A DNA stretch of 64,000 bases. Origin: Methylobacillus caricis (GTDB lineage Bacteria; Pseudomonadota; Gammaproteobacteria; Burkholderiales; Methylophilaceae). Location: positions 620,001 through 684,000 of the forward strand of contig NZ_JAJAVD010000004.1 of assembly GCF_020532705.1 (NCBI RefSeq), in the 5' to 3' direction. This document shows positions 49,052 to 57,012 of the stretch, piece by piece. The position numbers were made by a program, and so were the translations under genes. Below the pieces are notes generated by a model. It searched no databases. It was not told the origin of the DNA and was given only the letters and a program-made list of their open reading frames with translations. Position 1 is the first letter of the stretch; the number at the start of each line of letters is the position of its first letter.

Positions 49052-50803
49052 TTAATAGACATCGCGCAGATAGCGTTTTTCGCGTTTAAGCTGGTTAACG
49101 TAATTGACTGCCGCCTCTGCGTCCAGGCCACCATGTTTGGCAATCACGTCATGTAGCGCCTGGTCTACATCCTTGGCCATGCGGCTGGCATCGCCACACA
49201 CATAGAAATGACCGCCTTCCTGCAACCAGGCAAACAGCTCCTTGCCATTTTCCTTCATGCGCGTCTGCACATAGATTTTCTCAGCCTGATCGCGTGAAAA
49301 CGCCAGATCCAGGCGGCTCAATACGCCCTCCTTCATCATGCCGGTCAGCTCATCTTCATAGATGAAATCGCTGGCACGCTTTTGGTCACCAAAGAACAGC
49401 CAGTTGCGCCCATTTGCCCCTGATTCACGGCGCTCCTGCAGGAAAGCGCGGAACGGGGCAATCCCGGTGCCAGGACCCACCATGATGACAGGGACACTCT
49501 TGTCAGCCGGGACACGGAATGACTTGTTGGTCGTGACGAAAATACCGGCCTGATCACCTTCAGCAACACGATCTGCCAGGTAGGTTGAACACACCCCTCC
49601 ACGCAGGCGCTCGCCGGAGCGATAACGCACGCTGGCAACAGTCAGGTGTACGCGACCCGGATTGGCCAAAGCACTGGAGGAGATCGAATATGCACGGTGT
49701 TGCAGCGGTTTCAGCAGGCTGACGAAGTCGTCCACTTCCAGCGCCAGCCCTGGATTGAGTTGCAGCAGGTCCAGCGTATCCTTGCCCCACAGCCAGTTTT
49801 CCAGGGCTTCTTTATCACCGCTGCGGACGATATTGCTCAAGTCTTCATTGCCAGCGTGTTGCTCAACCGCAGCAATCAGCTCGCGGGAGGGCGTGGAAAT
49901 TTCGAATGAGCGGGTCAACAACTCTCCCAATGGCTTGTCCTGTCTGGCAACCGCCTTATCCGCGGCAACACCAAGATGGTTCAGGATCAGTCCGACCAGT
50001 GCAGGATCATTCTCCGGCACAACATTGAGCGCATCTCCGGCTTCATAAATGAGTCCGCTATCACCAAGGTCAAATTCATAATGGCGGATTTCCTTGGCTG
50101 AATCGTTGCCAGAAAGGCGGCGGTTCACTGCCAGGGTAGAGGCATAAGGATTCTTGCGGTTATATGCAGAAACAACAGGAGCAGCCTCTTCTGCAGCGGG
50201 CGCAGCAGCCACTTCGTCAGGGCCGCCTTCCACTTCCGCAAACAGGGGCATTGCAGCGTCTATCCAGCCAGTGGCGGGTTCTTCAAAATCCACATCACAG
50301 TCGACGCGGGCCAGCAAACGCTTGGCACCCAGTTGCTCAAGGCGCATGTCAATCAGCTTGCCGGCTTCACAAAATCCGTCGTAACCGGTATCGCCTATCG
50401 CCAGCACACCAAATGTCATCTCTTCCATCCGCGCCACGGTTGGAGATGAGATCTCCTCCCAGAACAGTTCGGCGTTATCAGGCATTTCACCTTCGCCGTA
50501 AGTGGAGGTCACGATCATGACGCGGCGCATGGCGGCAAATGCTTCCAGCTCAACCTCATCCAGTGATTTCACCACTGGCTCCAAACCGTGGCTCTTGGCA
50601 GTGGCAGCAGCAGTGCGGGCAAGCCCTTCTGCATTACCGGTCTGTGATCCATAGAGGATATACACAGGCGGTTTGGCACGGGCAGTGCCAGCAGCAGGAT
50701 CACTGGCTAATAAGCGGGAGTTCATGCCAGCCATGAATCCGGCCAGCCAGGCTTTCTGGTCTGTATTGAAAGGTGAGTCTTCGGGAATGTATGGAATCTT
50801 CAT
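49052..50803 (-). CDS. CysJ-like NADPH diflavin reductase
   Basis: The protein has 583 residues. An N-terminal segment (PYIPEDSPFNTDQKAWLAGFMAG) precedes a flavodoxin domain with YGSQTGNAEGLA (about 51-62) and STYGEGEMPDNAELFWE. The FAD domain has RAYSISSSA and GGVCSTYL, and the NADPH domain has VGPGTGIAPFRAFLQERRE. The C-terminus KRYLRDVY is that of sulfite reductase flavoprotein CysJ. No hemoprotein CysI is adjacent. Instead it follows the long GltB-like gene on the same strand, 62 bases away, so it may deliver electrons to that protein. Assignment to sulfite assimilation is possible but not supported by neighbours. Confidence 0.85.
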   Translation of the reverse strand: MKIPYIPEDSPFNTDQKAWLAGFMAGMNSRLLASDPAAGTARAKPPVYILYGSQTGNAEGLARTAAATAKSHGLEPVVKSLDEVELEAFAAMRRVMIVTSTYGEGEMPDNAELFWEEISSPTVARMEEMTFGVLAIGDTGYDGFCEAGKLIDMRLEQLGAKRLLARVDCDVDFEEPATGWIDAAMPLFAEVEGGPDEVAAAPAAEEAAPVVSAYNRKNPYASTLAVNRRLSGNDSAKEIRHYEFDLGDSGLIYEAGDALNVVPENDPALVGLILNHLGVAADKAVARQDKPLGELLTRSFEISTPSRELIAAVEQHAGNEDLSNIVRSGDKEALENWLWGKDTLDLLQLNPGLALEVDDFVSLLKPLQHRAYSISSSALANPGRVHLTVASVRYRSGERLRGGVCSTYLADRVAEGDQAGIFVTTNKSFRVPADKSVPVIMVGPGTGIAPFRAFLQERRESGANGRNWLFFGDQKRASDFIYEDELTGMMKEGVLSRLDLAFSRDQAEKIYVQTRMKENGKELFAWLQEGGHFYVCGDASRMAKDVDQALHDVIAKHGGLDAEAAVNYVNQLKREKRYLRDVY

Positions 50804-50820
50804 TATTCAGTCGTTAGCAG

Positions 50821-50849
50821 TTCATGCCGTGCTGCATGCACGGCATGAA
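50821..50849. other. Strong hairpin between the GltB-like and diflavin reductase genes
   Basis: TTCATGCCGTGC-TGCAT-GCACGGCATGAA is a perfect 12-pair stem with a five-base loop, 17-45 bases after the GltB-like stop. No T-run follows on either strand, so it may stabilise or partition a two-gene transcript rather than terminate it. Confidence 0.6.
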
Positions 50850-50865
50850 ATCAGGCATATTGATA

Positions 50866-53800
50866 TCAGTTGGACTTAAGGGCAGTGGCAAGCTCGAGCA
50901 TGGAAGACTTGGCAAACAGTTCTTCCAGGCTGGGTAATGCACCAATCAGGCCACGGTTTTTGAAACTCTGGTGAATGATCCAGCCATAAGTGCCTGGACT
51001 ATCCATGGAGAGAATGTTGCGCTGGCTCAATGCTGATTTATAGTCTGAGAGGCGCTTGTCTGCAATGAGCACTGCCAGCTCTTCATCACTGTAAGTCTCG
51101 ATGGCCTCACGGGCATAGCGCTGCAGTTTCTGCATCAACACAAAGTCTTCTGTCAGCAGCAAATTGCGCACTGCCTTCTGTACTGCCGGATCAGAGGCAT
51201 CCTGGGCCTGGGGCACCTTGGCCAGGGCAACTTGCTGCGCCATGTTGAGCACGGTGTAATTGTTCAGCAACTCGAACATGTCCTGGGTATCGGTTTCGCC
51301 GTAAGCAGGCACCTTGCCCCCTGCCACAGGCTTGCCATCACGGTAAGCCAGCTTGAACTTGCGTACCTGGAATGAGGCCAGTGCTGTTGAAAGCTCTTCC
51401 AGCAAGTCCTTGCGCGGCTTGGCCTTGAGGATTTCCGTGCTGTCCTGATATAGCAACAGGGCACGTGGCATGACATAGGCAAAATTGTGTTGCTCAGCTT
51501 CCCAGTTCTCCAGCAGCCAGGCCGCGCGTTTGGAACCAGTGGCTTCCAGGTGCCATTGCAGCAATTGCTGTACGGCCTGGCTGTGCACCCGCGCCATTTC
51601 CGTCCCGTCGGTGATCGAGCCCAGCAGGACGGAATCCGCTGCCGCATTGCCTGCCAGTTCACCGTAAGGGTCATACTGGTAAGCAAAACCACCGCTCATG
51701 CCGTTGCCAAAACCCTTGCCGAATGCACCCAGGTTCAGTACCGCACCGTTAGTCATGTATTCACAAGCAAAGTCGCCCACGCCTTCAACTACGGCTGTAG
51801 TGCCCGAATTACGCACGGCAAAACGGTCACCGGCCTGGCCTTCGACAAACAGGCGGCCACCGGTGGCGCCAAACAAGGCAAAGTTACCCACCAGCACATT
51901 GCCACCAGCTTGCTCTGAACCACCGCCAGGAGAAGTGACTATGATGGAGCCACCGCACTGGCCCTTGCCCACACCATCGTTGCAGGTTCCGTTGTGACGC
52001 ATGATCATGCCATCGTTGCAGAATGCACCATAAGACTGGCCGGCAGAACCGCTGGTACTGATCACCACACTACCTGGCTTAAGGTAACGGCGACCACGTT
52101 TATCCATGGCGGCAGCTGGCAGGCTCAATGCCTGCTGTGCGTCCATCTCATGGTTGAGCATGCGCTCAATATCAATCGCCAGTTGACCACCTACACTCTT
52201 GTTACAGTTATTCAGCCTGCGGCCTTCGCCCAGATTGACTTCCAGTGCCTTGCCATCCACCAGCGCTGCGCGCAATTGGTCGATAAAGGCATCATCCAGC
52301 GTGTAGTCTTTTTCCATGTAGACCGGATTTTCAATCTTCACTTCGGGCACTACTGTCAGCATGGCACGCAAGTCCAGCTGACCAACGCTGGAGGGATGAT
52401 CCAGCAATTGCAGCAGGTCGGAACGGCCACGTGCATCTGCCAGTGAATGCAGGCCGATAGCAGCGAGAATCTCGCGAGTCTCGTGTGCCACGTTCAATAG
52501 GTATTGCGCCAGGGCACGCGGGTCGCCGTCAAACACTTCCGCATTGGTGGTAAGGCCAGCCGGGCATTTCACATTACAGTTCTTGGCCATCACGCACTTC
52601 AACATCATTAATGCAGTGGTACCGAACTCAAAGCTGTCACCGCCCAGCATGGCCGACTTCACCACATCGCTGGCAGTCTGGTGCGCGCCGGAGCAGCGCA
52701 GGATCACCTTGTCGCGCAGGCCATTGGCGCACAACGCCTGGTGCACTTCAGCAATGCCGATTTCCGCGGCACGGCCAGTGTATTTCAAGCTGGTCACAGA
52801 AGCAGCACCGGTGCCGCCAGTATTACCGGCCACGTTGATCACGTCGGCACCAGCCTTGGCTACGCCAACGGCAATCGTGCCTATGCCTTCGGAAGACACC
52901 AGCTTGACAATCACGCGGACGCGCGCGGCCTTGCAGTCATGAATCAATTGCGCCAGATCTTCAATCGAATAAGTATCATGGTGCGGCGGTGGCGAAACAA
53001 GCTCCACACCTGGCGTACCGCCCCGCGCTGCGGCAATTTCCACAGTCACCTTGGGTGCCGGCAGCTGACCACCTTCACCTGGCTTGGCACCTTGGCCAAT
53101 CTTGATTTCCAGTTCTTCCAGCATAGGGTCGGCCAAATAGCCGGCCCATACACCGAAACGGCCTGAAGCCAATTGCTTGATGCGCGAGGCACGGATAGTG
53201 CCGTAACGCGTCATATGCTCGCCACCCTCGCCGGAATTGGACATGCCGCCCACCATATTGGTACCGTGTGCCACCGCCTCATGGGCAGGTGCCACCAGCG
53301 CGCCATGGCTCATGGCGCCGGAAGCAAAGCTACGGGTAATCTCACTGGCTGGCTGGACGTCTGCCAGCGGCAGGCTTTCCGGCGCCACACGCAACAGCTT
53401 GAGGTAATCAGCGGCCTTGCCGCTAGCCTCTACCGTCAGGGCATCACTTTCCATCCAGTGGCCACTGATATCCTGGCCAAAATGCGCCACCAGGGCCTGG
53501 CCCAAGGTGGAAAGACGGGTAATGTCCGATGAAAGAGGACCGGTGAGGTGCAGGCTGAAACGCCCGTTGTCCAGTGCCACGCTCTGCAATCCCCGAATCA
53601 CCACGCTGTTATTGCCGACAATGGCAAACCGCCCCAGCACTTTGCGGAATTCCGCCTCGGTCTTGAGTTTGCTTACGTCAGCAGGGAACTCGAGCACGTC
53701 GCGCAAGGCAGCGGGGCGCTTCTCGCGCTCTTCCGCCATCATGTGTGAAAAGCTGCGATAGCTGCTGGTCACTTCAAACTGGTTAATCGTCGCATCGCTA

Positions 53801-56427
53801 AGGCGGTCAAAGCTGCCGTTGTTGAAGGCATCTTCCTTCTTCAGTGCGAAGGCATCTTCCAGGCGTGAAAGCGTCATCAAGCGCAGGAATTCATCTTCCG
53901 GACGCTTTTCCAGTTTGTCGAAATGGATTTTCTCTTCCGTCATATCTACAAAACCGCGAACAGCGATGGTGCCATAAGAGTGGCCAGCGCCTTCGGAGCG
54001 CTCCTTGAACAGGCCGAGCAATGGCACACTGTTTTCATCGGTCACAATCAGCGCGCGCTGGTGCCAGTCCACCACCATTTGTGCAATCACGGCAAAATCC
54101 GCCCCGCCCACGGTGTTTTTCAAGTTGGGGAAGTATTTCTTCAGTACGCGATCATTGGTATTAAGGAAATTCGGTTCAAAGAATTCACCACCGATATAGC
54201 TTTCCACGGTACACAGGCCCACCTTGCCCATGGTCTTCATCAAGGCTTTTTCTGCAGCCTTGGCATAGCGCTTGAAGGCCTTGTCGGCATCTGTGCCATA
54301 TTTTTCTTCAGCACGGATCTGTACACCCAGCGGATATACGCCGGAAGCGCCAAAACCCAGTGCAGCGGCGATATGGTGTGATGACACGACCTGGCCGCTT
54401 TCAGCCACAATTGACACGTCCAGGCGCAAGCCTTCGTCGATCAGGCGCTGGTTAATGGCAGAAACCACCACCAGCAAAGGCATGGCTGCCAGGGAGGATG
54501 AAACATGGCGATCAGAAATGACCGCAATACCACCTTCTTCACGTGCAAATGCCACCACGGCGTTGGCCAGTTCGTCTATGGCCTTTTCCAACACTGTGGC
54601 ATTTGCCTTGGCATCACCGACAATCGGCGCGTAGAGCATTTCGAAACAACGGTATGGTGTTTCCTGCTGATCGCGCAGCTTGAGCATATCCAGATGACTC
54701 AGGATAGGAGAATTGATCACAATCTGGCGACCACGTCCCTTACTCATATTTGGCTTGGCACCCAGCGCCACGCGCAAGGTCATGCCATCGGCTTCACGAA
54801 TTGAATCCAGCGGCGGGTTGGTCACCTGGGCAAAGCGCTGAGAGAAGTAATGCGCAACGCCGCCTTCATGGTCGGTGAGCGCATTGATGGCATTGCCGTA
54901 ACCCATGGCAGAGATTTTCTCTGCGCCGGTTGCCAGCATAGGGTCCATCATGAACTTGAAGCTTTCCTGGTTGTAGTAATAGGCCACAAAACGCTGGTAA
55001 CGCTCAAGGTTGCCGTGGTAGCGCTGTGGCGAACCTGCTGCCTCAGGGGCCACCTCGGGCAGCTCGCCCAGGCTGGCGCGGGCCCTTGTCAGCAATTCCT
55101 TGTAGTCGCGCTTGGCTGCAAGCATTTCCAGTGTTTCAAGCGTGCCAAAAGAGCGTTGCTGGGCATGGTCGAAATAAAGCATGCCGCCCGCTTCAATACG
55201 GCCACGGCGCAATACACTCTCAGGCGGGAAATTGATCTGGCCGGCCTCTGACATGACACACAGGTACTCTGCAGTTTCCACGCTGCGCAACGGGCGCAAT
55301 CCCAAACGGTCAAGGCGAGCGCCCACTACCGTGCCATTGCCGAATATCAGGGCCGCAGGGCCATCGTTCTTCTCTTCGTAAAGAGAGAAGTACTCCAGCA
55401 TTGCCTTGATATTTTCCGGCAGGGTTTCGTCATTTTCCCAGGCTGGCGGCATCATGGATACCACAGCCGTTACCAAGTCCAGGCCATCGTCCATCAAGCG
55501 GCTGTTCAGGGCCTGGTCCAGACGCGAGCTGTCTGATTGCCCCTTGGGGCGGAAAATCCTGCCATTGCGCGCACGGGCCAAGGCGGCTTCCGCAATGCGG
55601 TTTTTACGGTCTGTATTCAATTCGCCATTGTGCGCCATCATACGGAATGGCTGCGCCATGCTCGGATGGGGATCAGTGTTGGTGGAGAACCGCGTATGGA
55701 AATACATGGTATGTACGGCATGATCTTCTTCCATCAAGTCATGGAAATAGGGGATCACTTCGTTGGAGTTCAAACGCCCTTTGAGCACCTGGGTGTGTGC
55801 GGACATGGACAAGGGGTACAAGCCACCCAGCTCATCTTCGGTATAAGCCTGCTCCTCAATAACCAATAAAGCTTGGTAGATACGGCGATCAAACTCAGCA
55901 GCATCAATCTCTTTCGGAGCAACAAACACCCATTGCTGGATAGGCAACTGGTAACGCACGGCTGCAGGACGGATTGCCGTGTTATCAACGGGAACATCCC
56001 GCTTGAGCAATATATCCAAGCCCTTGGCACTCAAGGCCTCTTGGATCACCTTTTCAGCAAGTGGATGGGCAGCAATCTCATTCGGCAGGAAAAAATTGCC
56101 CACGCCAAAACGGCCAGCATCCAGCGCCTGTCCAGTCAGCTTTCGGAAGAAGGGAAGAGACAAATCAATGGATACACCCGCACCATCACCCACGCCTTCG
56201 GCAGACATACCGCCGCGGTGAGGAATGGTACACAAGGCTTCATGCCCCTTGACCAACACATCATGAGTCTGCACGCCATCTTTACGCGTAATAAAACCGA
56301 CACCACAGTTATCCTTTTCCAGGGAACTGTCGTACAGACCAAAAGTGTTTTCGCCCAAAGGACTATCGATAGTGCTCAAATGAACTTCTCCAGCAATTTC
56401 GTTAAATTCTGACAGAACGCTGATCAC
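50866..56427 (-). CDS. Long glutamate-synthase-like protein (second GltB-type)
   Basis: The protein has 1853 residues, about 300 longer than the GltB at 17.4 kb. The amidotransferase nucleophile C41 (KDNCGVGFITRKDG) follows a 40-residue propeptide. Substrate motifs PHRGGMSAEGVGDGAG, FSTNTDPHPSMAQPFR and HNGELNT are present. The FMN domain has [27 protein letters not shown] and [15 protein letters not shown]. The Fe-S ligands are C-x5-C-x3-C (about 1278-1288), one residue shorter than canonical. A GXGXG domain (about 1455-1640) precedes about 165 extra C-terminal residues. GTG 56427 lacks a ribosome-binding site; TTG 56379 has GGAG at good spacing and may be the true start. No gltD is adjacent; a CysJ-like reductase follows. 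Confidence 0.85.
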   Translation of the reverse strand: MISVLSEFNEIAGEVHLSTIDSPLGENTFGLYDSSLEKDNCGVGFITRKDGVQTHDVLVKGHEALCTIPHRGGMSAEGVGDGAGVSIDLSLPFFRKLTGQALDAGRFGVGNFFLPNEIAAHPLAEKVIQEALSAKGLDILLKRDVPVDNTAIRPAAVRYQLPIQQWVFVAPKEIDAAEFDRRIYQALLVIEEQAYTEDELGGLYPLSMSAHTQVLKGRLNSNEVIPYFHDLMEEDHAVHTMYFHTRFSTNTDPHPSMAQPFRMMAHNGELNTDRKNRIAEAALARARNGRIFRPKGQSDSSRLDQALNSRLMDDGLDLVTAVVSMMPPAWENDETLPENIKAMLEYFSLYEEKNDGPAALIFGNGTVVGARLDRLGLRPLRSVETAEYLCVMSEAGQINFPPESVLRRGRIEAGGMLYFDHAQQRSFGTLETLEMLAAKRDYKELLTRARASLGELPEVAPEAAGSPQRYHGNLERYQRFVAYYYNQESFKFMMDPMLATGAEKISAMGYGNAINALTDHEGGVAHYFSQRFAQVTNPPLDSIREADGMTLRVALGAKPNMSKGRGRQIVINSPILSHLDMLKLRDQQETPYRCFEMLYAPIVGDAKANATVLEKAIDELANAVVAFAREEGGIAVISDRHVSSSLAAMPLLVVVSAINQRLIDEGLRLDVSIVAESGQVVSSHHIAAALGFGASGVYPLGVQIRAEEKYGTDADKAFKRYAKAAEKALMKTMGKVGLCTVESYIGGEFFEPNFLNTNDRVLKKYFPNLKNTVGGADFAVIAQMVVDWHQRALIVTDENSVPLLGLFKERSEGAGHSYGTIAVRGFVDMTEEKIHFDKLEKRPEDEFLRLMTLSRLEDAFALKKEDAFNNGSFDRLSDATINQFEVTSSYRSFSHMMAEEREKRPAALRDVLEFPADVSKLKTEAEFRKVLGRFAIVGNNSVVIRGLQSVALDNGRFSLHLTGPLSSDITRLSTLGQALVAHFGQDISGHWMESDALTVEASGKAADYLKLLRVAPESLPLADVQPASEITRSFASGAMSHGALVAPAHEAVAHGTNMVGGMSNSGEGGEHMTRYGTIRASRIKQLASGRFGVWAGYLADPMLEELEIKIGQGAKPGEGGQLPAPKVTVEIAAARGGTPGVELVSPPPHHDTYSIEDLAQLIHDCKAARVRVIVKLVSSEGIGTIAVGVAKAGADVINVAGNTGGTGAASVTSLKYTGRAAEIGIAEVHQALCANGLRDKVILRCSGAHQTASDVVKSAMLGGDSFEFGTTALMMLKCVMAKNCNVKCPAGLTTNAEVFDGDPRALAQYLLNVAHETREILAAIGLHSLADARGRSDLLQLLDHPSSVGQLDLRAMLTVVPEVKIENPVYMEKDYTLDDAFIDQLRAALVDGKALEVNLGEGRRLNNCNKSVGGQLAIDIERMLNHEMDAQQALSLPAAAMDKRGRRYLKPGSVVISTSGSAGQSYGAFCNDGMIMRHNGTCNDGVGKGQCGGSIIVTSPGGGSEQAGGNVLVGNFALFGATGGRLFVEGQAGDRFAVRNSGTTAVVEGVGDFACEYMTNGAVLNLGAFGKGFGNGMSGGFAYQYDPYGELAGNAAADSVLLGSITDGTEMARVHSQAVQQLLQWHLEATGSKRAAWLLENWEAEQHNFAYVMPRALLLYQDSTEILKAKPRKDLLEELSTALASFQVRKFKLAYRDGKPVAGGKVPAYGETDTQDMFELLNNYTVLNMAQQVALAKVPQAQDASDPAVQKAVRNLLLTEDFVLMQKLQRYAREAIETYSDEELAVLIADKRLSDYKSALSQRNILSMDSPGTYGWIIHQSFKNRGLIGALPSLEELFAKSSMLELATALKSN

Positions 56428-56973
56428 GAATATGGCATAGCTTTTAGAAGAGAAAGCGGCACTATGAGTTCACTAAAACATAGTGTATTGTTGGCTTTGC
56501 CTCGCGATTCAAACGCACCCGATTTTTTGTCGGGCTTTCACCGTAAGCAAGACTTATACCATTAGGAAACGATATTGATTATTCCTCCAATATCGTTGTC
56601 ATTACGCTCATAAGGCTGTGAAATTTAAGCAATTTAATTCTTATCATTTTTTATAAATGGGAATTAAATCGTGGATTTTTCAATGCCATTTCTGCACCAA
56701 AAATAATCGCATTCTTAATTTATGCACACATTATGTGCGGCTTCAATTATCTTCATTCAATAATTTTTATTAAGTTATTGATATTAAATAATATTTGTCA
56801 ATATTCAACTGAGCAGCTTTCATCATCCATACAATAATCCTTGAATGAAACTTCCTCCCCTCGCTCTTAACTTAAATTAATTTTCAATTTAAAAACAATT
56901 ATTTATTTACTTAATACCCTGACCTGCCATAAAAATGCACGTTCACAATTGCACCAATTAAGTGCAAACTAAT
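56428..56973. other. AT-rich upstream region of the GltB-like gene
   Basis: About 545 bases, much richer in A/T than the neighbours, with no gene seen. It holds the inverted repeat at 56568-56597 and a small CCCGA/TCGGG hairpin. A weak minus-strand sigma-54-like pair also occurs (GG at 56697-56698, GC at 56685-56686, correct 10-base gap, TGGTGCA-N4-TGGCA). A TTGACA -35-like hexamer lies further out. Which promoter is used is unknown. Confidence 0.4.
56568..56597. repeat. Perfect 10-base inverted repeat upstream of the GltB-like gene
   Basis: AACGATATTG and CAATATCGTT flank a 10-base centre that, on the minus strand, contains GAGGAATAAT. It lies 141-170 bases before the GTG start and would be in the 5' leader of the transcript. 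Confidence 0.5.
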
Positions 56974-57003
56974 AAAAAGCCCCTATGGAGATGGGGCCTT
57001 TTT
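56974..57003 (-). terminator. Intrinsic terminator after the second siderophore receptor
   Basis: On the minus strand AAAAAGGCCCC pairs with GGGGCTTTTT (one bulged G) around a nine-base loop. The T-run ends the transcript 10 bases after the receptor stop. Confidence 0.85.
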
Positions 57004-57012
57004 AATAGATCG

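Noticed and set aside
49646-50048. Plus-strand frames across the diflavin reductase
   Set aside because: They are antisense shadows; the minus frame has complete flavodoxin, FAD and NADPH motifs.
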